Origin: Neelides folsomi
Lineage: Eukaryota > Arthropoda > Collembola > Neelipleona > Neelidae
NCBI GenBank assembly: GCA_034687125.1
Contig: JAQGBZ010000046.1
Span: 124,001-188,000, forward strand
Length of the DNA: 64,000 nucleotides
Direction of reading: 5' to 3'
Part shown: piece after piece, positions 1 through 12,425 of the stretch
How positions within the stretch are numbered: position 1 is the stretch's first letter
How the letters are laid out: every line of letters begins with the position of its first letter
The notes under the pieces: generated by a model
Told to the model about the DNA's origin: nothing
The model's database searches: none
Seen by the model: only the letters and a program-made list of their open reading frames with translations
Made by a program: the position numbers and the translations under genes

Positions 1-919
1 ATTCCTATCGATTAGTTAATAATTCTCTTTCAATCTCTCTCGTAAATCTCTCAAAAAACCTCCACAGCTTTTACAATTTTTCCTAATTCATCTTCCCATA
101 AATTCCACAAATTAAATATCTTCACTGTTAAACATTCCAAAAATCAGATTTAAAAGGGTTAATAATTGTTGATTGATACGGAGCCGAATTTCAGAGAAGA
201 TGCGGAGAAATAGATTATTACGTAAACAATCCCAGAACTAGATCTTTTATTTTAATCCAATTTCCACTTACATATTCCAGGAGAAATAAGATGATAGAGA
301 GCCAGGTTAATTATCAATGGTGGGTTGATGGGCGAAAACGAGGACGATGGTCGGAGTTAAAATAAATTGAAAGATGATTAGCAGGGAGCCATCGAGTGAA
401 TGAAGGCGGATGTGTGTGTATACATTTTGGTAGCTCAGCGGAGGAATCTTGGTAGTTGACTTCAACTCCGCCGGGGCGCTGGGGAGTTCCGCTCCATCCT
501 TTCACTTTCCTTTTTACACACACGAACGACCGTACATCCAACGAGCCCAAGAAGCAAGAACCGATGCGATGCGAGAGAGAACTTCTTAATATGAGCTCAA
601 TACCTGTGAGTTGGTGAGACGTAAAAACTATCACACCTTCAGATCCACATTGAGATTGAAAGTCCATTGAGAGAGCCTTTGAGAATTCCTCGGGGTTGGA
701 TTAGGAATGGATGATGGACAGGGTAATGGAGTGATTAGTAATTTGATATGTTAAGTAATATGAGAATTTAATTGTAATTCTTGGACCCTAAAGACATTTG
801 ATACACTTGTAATGTGAGCAATGCTAAAATGGATTTAAAGGCAAATGTTAATGTGAGCTGTTTTGTATCGATCATGAATGTAAAACAAATGGCCCAATTC
901 TCTTAGAATTTGTACTATA
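1..919. other. left-edge non-coding stretch
   Basis: I recognise no gene here. A 117-codon minus-strand open frame at 314-667 sits in a less AT-rich patch, but it has no recognisable domain or coding composition. It could be part of an exon of a gene beyond the left edge. The rest is AT-rich spacer up to the palindromic element at 920. Confidence 0.4.
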
Positions 920-1066
920 GTTCATTCACGGTGAATTTGCGCTCGAGTTATACATTGGCCCATCATGTGCATTATTAAAAATTCTCGTTTAGTTGGTAAC
1001 AAAATTTAAATAATGCAGATGCAGGGGCTATCCTATAACTCGAGTGCAAATTCACCGTGAATGAAC
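920..1066. mobile_element. 147-bp palindromic MITE with TA target duplication
   Basis: The element starts GTTCATTCACGGTGAATTTG and ends with the inverse. The two 33-bp termini differ at one base. Beyond the termini the arms still pair imperfectly to near the centre, so the whole element can fold back. It is flanked on both sides by TA, the Tc1/mariner target. There is no coding capacity. Its ends share the motif AATTTGCGCTCGAGTT with the transposase remnant at about 16.0-16.9 kb. Confidence 0.85.
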
Positions 1067-1529
1067 TATAATATGCTTGATGGGATAATATACTATTATT
1101 GGTAAATGAATATACTAACGAATATATAAAAACAGGAAAGAATTTATAATTACAATTTAGAATATAACCTTGTACTTTTAAATTTAAATGATTTTAATAA
1201 CAACAATAGTAATTTCTTAAAATTTATAGAGATTAAATAGGTTCCGAGTATTGTTAAACGTAAATGAGTCAAATAATGTTTACCTACTTAGTTTAATAAG
1301 TTTGATACCATTCTATTAAAGTTAAAATTGAGAATTGATGGATTAAATGTGTAATCATTTTCGTATTAATATATTACATAGGTAGATTTAGTTATTTATT
1401 TTCAATAATTCAATAATCAGCACAATTCTAATCAATTTGGGAATTTCTTCATTGGGCTTTGACTACGATTGAATACGTGTGGGATTTTTATATCATTTGT
1501 TGTATTGATGACTCTTTTGGATCGAAGGT
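1067..1529. other. spacer 3' of the OSCP gene
   Basis: AT-rich sequence with no ORF of note. A minus-strand AATAAA (1395-1400), about 130 bp past the OSCP stop codon, is a plausible polyadenylation signal for that gene. Confidence 0.45.
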
Positions 1530-2640
1530 TTAAACGGCGGCTTGGATGATGTCCGAATATTTCTTGATTTTGGATGCTGTGCTCATATCCGCATATTTGT
1601 CTCCAATTGAGACGATAAGACCGCCAAGGATGGTTGGGTCCACTTTCCTTGTCACTTGAATGGTTTGACCCGGCTTCAAGAAAGCTTTAAGTGCAGCGTC
1701 AAGTTCCTGCTGTAACGCCGAATCAAGTTCCTAAAACATTTAATTAGTTTTACTTACAATTAAATTAATTTTTTATCAAATTTAATTTAATTTAAGCATT
1801 AATAGTTATATCTTATATCATTCATCTAAATGATAATATAAATTGTTTAAGTGCTATAAAGTTTTCTACAAAAAATCATTGCATTATTTAATGTTATAAA
1901 TATAATATTTAAAGTACAGTAAATAAATTAAGGTGTTAAATTACCTTTGCCGTTGTAACTTCGCAAACAACTTCACCTCTGTGGGCAGACATAAGAGTAG
2001 CAAAGGCATTTGTAATCGCTTCAAGTTTGTTTAATCGTCCATTCTCAGCAAGTAAACCTAATTTTTAAAATGTAAATCTTTATAAACTCAAGTCATTCCA
2101 TTCAATTTTAATCTACTGATTTGATTTTATTATAGATTTTGTTCAAACCAAGGAGGTTTCCTGTGAGTTTTGAAGATTTGCTAGCTGTGGCTGCTGAAAT
2201 CATAAGTTCCTTCTTATCTGTCCTGCTCATTGAAGGGTCCCGGAGGAAGTCGGCAAACTTTCCTTTTTTCTTGATTAAACCTTTAATGCTGACCATGTCC
2301 TTCTCTACGGCCTCCAGCTGCTTCTCCTTTGAAGCGGCAGAGTAAAGGGCCGTTGCATAACGTCCATCAATTCCAAACACTTGGGTCGGAGCCTAATATT
2401 CAAGACGATTATAATTAGTTTCTCGAATTAAGGAACATGTTGGGATAAGTTTCATCTTAATTTATGCGGTTTAATTTATTTAACTAACCTTTATGAGCTG
2501 GCTGGCTGAAGATGACACGGAAAAGTGCCTCGCCTGAAATCCAAGAAAATATTAAATTAAACCATACGCACACGCTTGAGATAACTTAATTGTCGTTAAT
2601 CGGTGCCTTTTCTATAACTTACCACGACTCTTTGGAGCAT
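1530..2640 (-). CDS. ATP5PO: ATP synthase subunit O (oligomycin-sensitivity-conferring protein), mitochondrial
   Basis: Subunit of the peripheral stalk of mitochondrial F1Fo-ATP synthase, which joins the F1 head to the stator. Five coding exons on the minus strand: 2623-2640, 2489-2533, 2149-2392, 1945-2057 and 1530-1730. All introns are GT-AG and all phases close, giving 206 residues; the human precursor has 213. The N terminus ([18 protein letters not shown]) is a typical matrix presequence. The signature [15 protein letters not shown] follows the short presequence exons. Later come [22 protein letters not shown] and the C-terminal segment [18 protein letters not shown]. All are hallmark OSCP segments. 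The ATG lies in the context GCCACCATGC. No key region is missing, so I take the gene as intact. TMEM208 lies about 640 bp away on the same strand. Confidence 0.96.
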
Positions 2641-3281
2641 GGTGGCTTTAGAAGTTTGTTAAAAGTTAGATTTTTTGGAGAGAATTTGAGAAAAGTCTCA
2701 AATTATTTTCTATCGCCCACACGCAAAAGCAAAGGAGTGAGAGCTAGTATTTAGTATGCCAATATGATCATTTTCGCATAATTCCCATTTTGTAAAGAAG
2801 AGATCTACTTTTATGTATTCACAATAATTAGACAATCATAATTCAATAATTTGAAAATCGATATTAATAAAGGTTTGATCATCTCTTTACTTTATATTGT
2901 TTGTAATACTTTATAAAATGGATCTGGTAAATAAATTGGAACTTTAATTGTATATAGTAAAAACAATTTAAAGGGAGATTTAGAGAATGTTACATTTGAA
3001 TATACAGGTATTTTGAGTAAACTGTAATTACATAATACAAAGATAAAACAATTACATACACAGATGATAAATATAAATATATGGTTTAGAATTAAATGGT
3101 TAAAATCGATAAATACAGATGATAGATATGTTATAGAACAGAGATAAACATAACATAATATTGAGTTCAAATATTATGAAAATAAATATTCGATTCATTT
3201 TCCGAATTCTTTTGTATTTTGGGCCTTAGAATATTGAAAAGGTGAAATGAACAGAATTTATTTTCCAAAGGCGAAATCTCG
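2641..3281. other. intergenic spacer between two minus-strand genes
   Basis: It holds the presumed promoter and 5' UTR of the OSCP gene at its left end and the 3' flank of TMEM208 at its right end. It is AT-rich, and I see no convincing further gene. A 92-codon minus-strand frame at 2892-3170 is hydrophobic and low in complexity, and I do not consider it coding. Confidence 0.5.
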
Positions 3282-4285
<1,004 letters not shown>

Positions 4286-5471
4286 TTCAAAATGATGGTT
4301 TTATCAGCAATCTATTCAAGGTAAAATAAAGTTAAAAGAAACCAAGAATAACTAAATAGCAACAATAATTCTTTCGGCAAAGGATGATGAAGATGTGTAA
4401 TTAAAAGCGAATTAAGCTCGCTTACTAAAGTTGAACTTCATTCAGGTGCTTTGTGATTTTGTATAAAATAGACCTGACGAGTTTATTGAGTTTGAACACG
4501 TGGAGGAGCGGCTTTTAATCTCCGTTCAATTCATTTTATGCATCTTTTCTATCTTTCCAATGTATAATACATAGTATCCCTATCTATTGCTTAAATGTCT
4601 TTCCAATTCGGCTAACTAATATATTTACAGGTAATTACTACCTAATATTTAGGTATGCATACTTTATAGTAATCATGAAGCTAGAATGGAAAAGCACAAA
4701 AGAATAAACAATATAAAATATTTACAAATTGAACTATATAGAACTATAGATCTACAATTATTGAATAAGGCAGGTATGCTCATATTTGGGTACAATTATC
4801 ATTTGTAAATATGCGAAACAATGAGAGATAAAAGTTCTAAATATGAAGTCCTCCTCAATTATGAATTGTTTTTGCATATTGATTATTATCAATATCAATT
4901 TATTTTTTTACTGTTCTAAATTCTCTTTGAAGAATATGTTTGCGGTTGGGTTTATAAATACCTACATTTATTAAAAAAATTGCTTATTTTAAAAACCTTT
5001 ATCAATTTATATGATGTCAACCTTTGTCTAAAGTATTACAATAATTATAAATATCATGCCATATGAATTCAGGAGTTAACATTTTAATTCCACGAGCTTA
5101 CCTCAAAACAAAACATTTATTCATTGTTTCATACGTAAATTGTAATATAAGCATGTAGTTTCATATAATCAAGCTGAAAAATTCTTTATTTGAATACAAA
5201 TGAATAAAATTGCAAGGGTTTGCATATTTTCATTTTCATTATAAACTTTATACTCAATTTCCATACACTCCACAACAATACAACTCATACACACCCGAGA
5301 ATTCGAGTAATTCGTAAAATATAACAAAGTATATAAAAATATATTTAAATGGTATGTTTAATTAAAAGTCTAACTCATTTTGTTCACACATTCAACGATA
5401 ATAATACCAAATATGGTTCGTATTTTAGTTGTGTACATCATGATGAGCATTGTAAGCAGATTTGTTTGAAC
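4286..5471. other. intergenic spacer
   Basis: 1.2 kb of AT-rich sequence between TMEM208 and the small secreted-protein gene. The right part would be the 3' flank of the latter. I see no coding region, RNA gene or repeat boundary in it. Confidence 0.5.
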
Positions 5472-6138
5472 TTAAAAATCATCAATGTAATTGACGTGTT
5501 CGGCTTCGCTCATTCCCATTTGGTTTCGAACCATCCGGCCGACTCCGTTGATAAGCCCAATCCATGGGGCCATTAAGAAATATCTCATTGGATGAGTCTC
5601 CGATCGGAATTTTAGTGAAATGGTTGGAATTTCATCAGTGAAACTTTGCATGGGGTTTGTTTGTCTAATTAACCACAAAATAAACAATGATTAAATATTT
5701 ACTTATTAGCTAATTTAAATACATTAAATTAGATAATATATAGAGTTGTAATAAATATTTCAAACAAGTTGGTATTACCTTCCAGTGTTATCGTTCCTAT
5801 AAAAGAACGTGGGGGTTGCAATAGTGCAAATCACCGCTCCAAACAAAATCTATTTAAAAATGAATTTTAATTAACAATTCATTTATTAATAAAGTTGCCC
5901 CTTATTAGTTTAACCACTTTTTGAGAAAATTCAAATTATTATAAAATTAATCTTAAATTTTAAATAAAATTAAAATGGAAAGATTTGAAAAAATGCATAA
6001 GCAATTGATAGATTAGAAATATTAGAAATATTAGTAAATGATAAAGTTGGTTCAATCGCCAGAAACTTATTTGCTCAGTCAATTAAAAAAATGAATGCAC
6101 AATGCACAAATACTTACAATTAATTTTAAAGTGATCAT
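5472..6138 (-). CDS. small secreted protein, unrecognised
   Basis: I do not recognise this family. Three minus-strand exons join in frame: 6118-6138, 5779-5849 and 5472-5664, giving 94 residues. The first 20 residues form a classic signal peptide (MITLKLIILFGAVICTIATP) split by an intron after Ile-7. The mature part has about 74 residues. It contains FRSETHPMRYFLMAPWIGL and an acidic end (SEAEHVNYIDDF), and it has no cysteine and no dibasic processing site I would trust. A minus-strand TATA box lies 86 bp upstream of the ATG. Regular splice sites, closed phases, a signal peptide and a TATA box together argue for a real, probably inducible or tissue-specific gene. A role as a peptide hormone or cuticle protein is possible but only a guess. 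Confidence 0.68.
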
Positions 6139-6223
6139 GTTGATAAAGAAAGAAGATTCCTTCGACGACCACCGCCAATGAAAGAGCAAAGTGAAATGAG
6201 AAAAGTGAACAAAGTAACAGATA

Positions 6224-6231
6224 CTTTTATA
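6224..6231 (-). promoter_or_regulatory. TATA box of the small secreted-protein gene
   Basis: TATAAAAG on the minus strand, 86 bp upstream of the ATG at 6138. The expected transcription start about 30 bp downstream would give a 5' UTR of roughly 55-60 nt. Confidence 0.5.
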
Positions 6232-9200
6232 ATGTGAGAGTTTGATTTCAACTTCCCTTTTCGTTCCCTTTACATTTACTACGCGCCCAACAAACTACAG
6301 GTACTGTTAAATGAATCTTATGAATACAAACTTCCACCATGCTCCTAACACTCAAAAGGCCCATTATGTTCATTTCTCTAATAAAGTGTTATTCTCATTC
6401 ATAAAGTTCATCTGGTTCTTGAACTTGTTCCCCTTCTCCTCACTTCGTCATCATCTCACCCAGCAAGGAGCTTCCACCACTTCGTTTTAAACAGATTCTT
6501 CAGATCCCCTTTGCGATTACGACGTCCCAACCTCGCCCACATTCTGATTATGTCTTTGGATGCCTTTTGGAGGGAAATTTCCATGTGGATCTCAAATGGC
6601 CAGATCTTTAAGAAATTCAACATTTCCCATATCCACACTTTCCATTCATTGTTTATTAATTTGTATTCCTTAAACCCTTCAGATGATGCTAAACAGTAAA
6701 CGAATTTTACCATTGCCCTTGTACATTTTTGAGAGCTTGAGATTAAGGTGGTAAAATATTGCTCTACTTTGATGCCTCATGAATTATGGTATATGGGTTT
6801 ATATGGTCAAGGCAAAGGCATGACTGGGAGGATCCGATGGGAGAAGATGTGAAGAAAGGAAGGGTCATATACATATATAATTCTAATTGAAATCGACCGT
6901 TCAAAAGTAGCCAATAATTCATCAGGAGGAGACGACCGGAATGTGAAAATGTTGGAGAGGAAAGCGATGGACGTGGATTTGTATTGAAACGTTCCTTTTC
7001 CCCCTTTCGTTCGCTCCTTGGTGTCTTTTATGTAGAGGAAAGGCCCAAGCAATCTTTCAAATTTATTACTAATCTGTATACTTAAATGAAAATTAAATGG
7101 CGGTTACATCTACCACTGCAGTGAATTTAAATTTTATAATTTGAATACAACAATGGAAAGTAGGAATTATATAAACTTTAATTGAGAACCACTAACTTAA
7201 TATTCAATTATTTGCTTATTCCAACCGTGAAATCTTGGTGGTCAGTGACTTTTATAAGTTCATCTACTAAATAAACGGTTTCTTAATTCTTCAATCTCTT
7301 TGCCTTTCGATTTCAATAGAGATGAGATTTTTCTAGTTAAAAATCTAAAGCTCGTCTTCTAATATCTTGGGCCTCAATTCTTGAAAGATCTTTAAGATCA
7401 AGAGGATTGAACTTGTAAAACGGATTAGCAGTTTTTCATTTAAAGTTTAAAAATTTTTCTTCATAAAATAATCTCCAACACGTGAATTGTTTTTTATTAC
7501 AATAAGTTCTATCATTATTATTTATTACAGATAAATCTAATGTAGATTTCCATCTGACCTAAATCTAAAGAATTTACCATTCAAATTCATCAAAGGTTAA
7601 CTATTTTCATACGGAAATAGGATAGTAAAATGTAAAGTTATTTTAAAATGAATGCGTATATTCACAACTTATATGATCAATTTAAGTAACATAAGACAAT
7701 TGCAAACATCTAAAAGTAAGTACATTTATCACAAGTATAGACTAGATAAACACATTAAGAGGGAGGGAGTCTTTTGTTTAATATACATCAAACCATAAAG
7801 AGTTTAATTAACATTACGTATCATATTATTGTTTTATAATCCTAATTGCTCTCCTGTTACACTACAGTATGTACATGTATAAGAGGAGAGCAAGTAATAG
7901 TATATAATGTATAAAATATGCACAGGTAGTAAAAAAAGAAAAGTAGGGAAAAGATGGGAAGTCCACTTGTTCTTGAATGTGTAATCTTATCGTGAGAGGG
8001 TTGGAAATTGGAATGCACGCACCACACAATTGTATTTAAAAATGAAAAGAGCAAATGTCAAATTTGGCGTTAGGATAAAGCGCAAAGAGAAGAAAGTGAG
8101 TTAAGGGCGAAGACCCAATATGCACATCCAAGACTTCTTGTTCAAAGTAAAACTATACGCTCACCTGTCTGGGATATTCATTCAATGATAGAAAGATATG
8201 CAGACCGCATAACCCAAGATCCTAAAAAGACTCAAAGACTCCACAAATCTTAATCCACTATAGAGATGCATACAACTTGAGAGAATGAATTATCCACTTT
8301 AACATGTATGGTGCAATTATACCCATGTATTGGAAAGAAATTATATTGGAATTATGAGCGTATGGCAATTGGCTTATTGGCCCTTGTTGTTTTCCTATAC
8401 TTTGGAAGGAATAATGAACAAGAAAGAGCCATTCATTACCTTCATTACATAGTGGAATGAGTGGAGTGGATGAAAGTAAGGAGGAAACAGGTTAAATACT
8501 TAACAATATTGGCCCTACTGATTAAACGAACTTCAACATTTTCTCATCTCTGGTAAACACATCGCATTTCGCATACAAACATGTCTTAAGTGATACAGAC
8601 ATTCCAATGTACTTTGTTGACTGTTGTGGTTTGTGTTATATGGAAGATATTATTTGCTTATAAAGGATATCCAAGTCTAAGAGAAGCCAAAAGATGCATT
8701 TTTATTAATTGCTCATCCACTAATTCAAACAACGTGGAGTCAACTTGAAAGGATTTACCTGCACAATACATTTCCCTCTGCGGCAGGTTCATTTGAAATA
8801 ATTTCTCTGTTTCTTCAATTCTCAAAATGCATATAAGTAAGAAGGAAAAAATGGCATAGCTAATAATTCACTCGATTTTTCTAATGCCTCAAGATTCTTT
8901 TTTGTTTCAACTAATTTCTAATAAATCTTTGGTATTTCCCCTCTTATAGCTTATATTACATATCATATACTACACACCTACCTGTATACTATATAAACAC
9001 TCTTGATAGATATCTCTTTTAAATATTTTTTTATGTTTTTATTACCGCAAATCAAATATCACGAATATCCACAAATCACGAAAAAATTAAAATTGGAAAA
9101 TTGCTAAAACCTCAAGAATTTTAATTTATTTTAATAAGTTAATTTAATACAAGAGACAAGATGCTAGTTTGATTTGTTTACACTGACTAGACGAAGTGCG

Positions 9201-10283
9201 TATAACCACTAATTAACCAAATTGTAAATAAATGGTATATTAAAGGATTATGCTTATAAGGTCGAATGAGGCAATTTACAAATTACTTGAACGTGATCTT
9301 TAAATTTAAAAGAAAGCTAATTTCATACATTCCTTTTATAAAATCAACATGTGTGAGGTAAACTGTGCATATAAATACAAGAATGGAATATGGCATGGGA
9401 GTAAAACGTGTCAAATTAGAGCGAGAGCTTTTACTTTCGCGGCCAAGTGCGTAAATTTAATTCTTCTAATTACTCGTTTCTTTGAAGATAGCGAAAGAGA
9501 TAAATAGGAGCGGTGAGGAGAGTAGACGTAATCTGCACATGATTTTCACACAACTTGTCAATCTCTCTTGACAATCATAAGCCACATTTGTGCGTTGTCC
9601 TTGGTCGGCTCTTCTGGGTGACAATAGCAACAGGAAAGGGTGGAAGGGTGAAGACGGCTTTTTTGCCACTCATCATCTTGCATGCAATGAAGATAGGAAT
9701 TACAGTTGATTTTTGATTGTTAGCTCATTTGGATAAATTATGCGGATTATGAGAAGCGAAATGATGGAAAGTTAAGGGCGGTCAGGGAAGAATTGGAATC
9801 AAGGGGAGATATTGAAAGATGATCAGTTTGGATTTGATTCCTCTTAAATCTCTTCAGCCCCAGCGGGGAGCTAACGATATGATGTGGAAAACTTTCTTTC
9901 CGTAAAGATCCCCAGACTCTCGTTCCTTGGGGGTTAAATCGAAAGTTCATCCATTTTCCTGTTTTTAACTATTTAACTATTAACTATATTTTAAGAAATA
10001 TATAATTACTCAACAAAAGCATTATGAATTAATGTTATTATTCAATAATTAAAAGATGGAAATTGCTATTTTAATATTTTTTGCCATTTACGATTAAATA
10101 AGATTTGATGCAAATTTTTTGTATTTTTTGATGACGTATGGAGAGAGGAACAGGAAAGATGGATGAATCAACAAAGAATAAGCAGGGAAAATCTTTGTTG
10201 AATTTTTTTAATTACAAAGTACAACATTTGAAAAAAAAGAAAAACAAAACCAATAAAAAAACTGGTTCGATTTCATACAGGAT
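6232..10283. other. 4-kb gene-free intergenic region
   Basis: I find no recognisable gene. Several open frames of 60-85 codons occur on both strands (for example 6456-6713 and 9466-9669, minus), but none shows a domain or an exon structure. Local patches around 6.4-7.0 kb and 9.4-9.9 kb are less AT-rich than their surroundings and could be regulatory or remnants of exons. Confidence 0.4.
10276..10283. repeat. left 8-bp target-site duplication of the hAT-type element
   Basis: TACAGGAT immediately left of the element, repeated exactly at 10770-10777. An 8-bp duplication is the hallmark of hAT-superfamily insertion. Confidence 0.9.
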
Positions 10284-10769
10284 TAGGGAGTCCAAAACAG
10301 GTTAACCGGCCTTTTTAACACCGAACCGAAACCGTCGATTTTTGGACGGTTAACCGGTTTTTAAAACTGTTGAAAATTTGAACATTTTATTTAAAAATTT
10401 CGAGATTTACTTACAAAACCGTTCCCATTTTCTATACATAATTTATCTTATCACTAAAGTCACATAAAATATATTATATTACATAGCTGTAAGCAGTTTA
10501 AAATATTTAATATATAATATTTGTATATTCTTATGCTTATACCAATGTGAATCATTAAAAAAACTGATTATTTAATAGATAAATTCAAAATTAATCACTA
10601 AAATGATCTAAATAAACGCATTACAGATAATAAGATATCTTTAAAATAAAATTCATTAAAAAAAATTTAAACAAATTGTGTATTTATAATATTTTTTGGA
10701 AACTGGTTTTTACGATTTTTATAAACTGAAAACCGGTTTATTTATTTTTGTACGGTTTTGGACTCCCTA
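10284..10769. mobile_element. non-autonomous hAT-type DNA transposon (486 bp)
   Basis: The ends are TAGGGAGTCCAAAAC and its exact inverse, followed on both sides by the same 8-bp sequence TACAGGAT. YAGGG-type termini plus 8-bp target duplications define hAT elements. The interior is AT-rich, carries several ACCGGTTT or GGTTAACCGG subterminal motifs that could bind transposase, and has no transposase reading frame. It therefore depends on an element elsewhere in the genome. The perfect target duplication suggests a fairly recent insertion. Confidence 0.92.
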
Positions 10770-10777
10770 TACAGGAT
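10770..10777. repeat. right 8-bp target-site duplication of the hAT-type element
   Basis: TACAGGAT, identical to 10276-10283. Confidence 0.9.
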
Positions 10778-12425
10778 ATAATGCAATTATTGTTTTGTAT
10801 ATGAATCATACATCAGACAATCTGATAATTAAACAACTTCACAGTATGGTTTCTTGTTCTCGTTTCTAATAAGTTTATAACGTTTTTGGATCCTTTTAAT
10901 GGATCTTGTTTACATTATAATTTAGAGCTATCAGTAATAACAATTTAGCTAATTAATCAAATTACATTTTAAACTTGACATATTAGATAAAAAAGATGAA
11001 AACCAAAATTTTGGCGATTTGATGAAATAATGTGTAAAAGTAATTAGACGCTGGAAGTTTCACCATTTGAACTCACTTGCGTGCATGCGAAGTTGCGAAT
11101 CGCATGAAACATCGAAACATTGAAAACATTGAAAAGCCGTCTTTTCTAACGCGCTCAAAAAGGAAAAGAAAGCGGCTCAGAAATCCGCATTTCAATATTT
11201 TGTACGACGATCAGCAAATGTAAAATTCATTGATTACAAACTTTCCAAACCCTATTAATTTATTCTAATTTATTGTTTCTAAATCATAGGGCTCATATTT
11301 AATAAGCCTAGCAATATCGCCCTCCAAGAAGCACCAAACCACTCAATCAAAAATTATGTGGCCAGAGTGCCACTAATATTTTTCTCTAATAATCATTTTA
11401 ACTCTAATATAAAAATTATTTCCCATGTTGTTAGTATTCATTTCTTCAAGTTGTGATTGGGAAATTGGTTTCTCATCCAAAATCCTATATAAAATCAGAT
11501 TTTTTGTAAGTAGCAAATTACAAAGTTCCTACTTGATCGATGTAAATTCAATTGATTAATGAGATTATTTATAGATTATAATTACCATTAATTAATGAAG
11601 TTTTATCAAAAAAATATAATGTATTTGCCCATTGGTGAAACGCAAATTTATTTACTAAGGATCATCAATTAAATATAGCTGCCAATTATTCTTATTAGCT
11701 TTATTGAGGGGCTTTGACTTTTTTGAATCTCCCATTTTACTTTCCAAACTGTGCTTTTACTAAATTAAGAGTCACATTATCTCTAATCAATTCGAGGAGC
11801 GACAGAGAGGTGAGATATATGCAATTAAAAGTGAGCCTGTAGTCAGACTTTCAATAATAGCAATTCTATGTAGAGTAGAAATGTATTTGGACTTGAATCC
11901 AATTATCTTACCTTTCTCGTTCTACTTCTTTCCGTTTTCAAGTTGCTAATTGTGTGGTTCATAAGATCATAAGTGAAGGCTTATATTTATGCCATTAATC
12001 ACATTGGAAATCATTAGGCTATCAAATATCTTGTGCTGTATAAATAAGTCATTATAATAAATGTATTATCGTTTTATCGTAATTAATTAATATTCTCATA
12101 TGCTCTATTAATGCCTATAATATTGTATTGAAACAATGCTGTTAAATTGTGGTGGTGTTAAACATAAAATTACAAATAAACCCGTTTCGCGTTGTAACTA
12201 AACTTGGTGTAATGTAAATAGTAAACGTTAAATCTTTGAGTATTGTTTATATAAAAATAAATAGCAAGGGATCTCACATGGGATTAATGCCACCTGGTGG
12301 ACCCGTATGATGCGAAATTTACGAACCAGACGGAATATTCCAATTGCATACGAAAAGAGGATCCAGCCAGAGGATCAAAGGAGGAGATCAATTGTTGAGT
12401 TTTGTGCGGACCGGCGGGGATCAAA
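10778..12425. other. intergenic region and presumed ALG3 promoter/5' UTR
   Basis: AT-rich up to about 12.28 kb, then a less AT-rich stretch leads into the ALG3 start. An ATG at 12307 opens a 131-codon frame that overlaps ALG3 exon 1 out of frame. If it is within the transcript, it is an overlapping upstream ORF. I see no other gene. Confidence 0.45.

Noticed and set aside
314-667. 117-codon minus-strand open frame
   Set aside because: No domain, signal peptide or convincing splice partner. A local less AT-rich patch makes such frames likely by chance.
6456-6713. 85-codon minus-strand frame and its plus-strand counterpart
   Set aside because: Both strands are open by composition only; no domain and no exon context.
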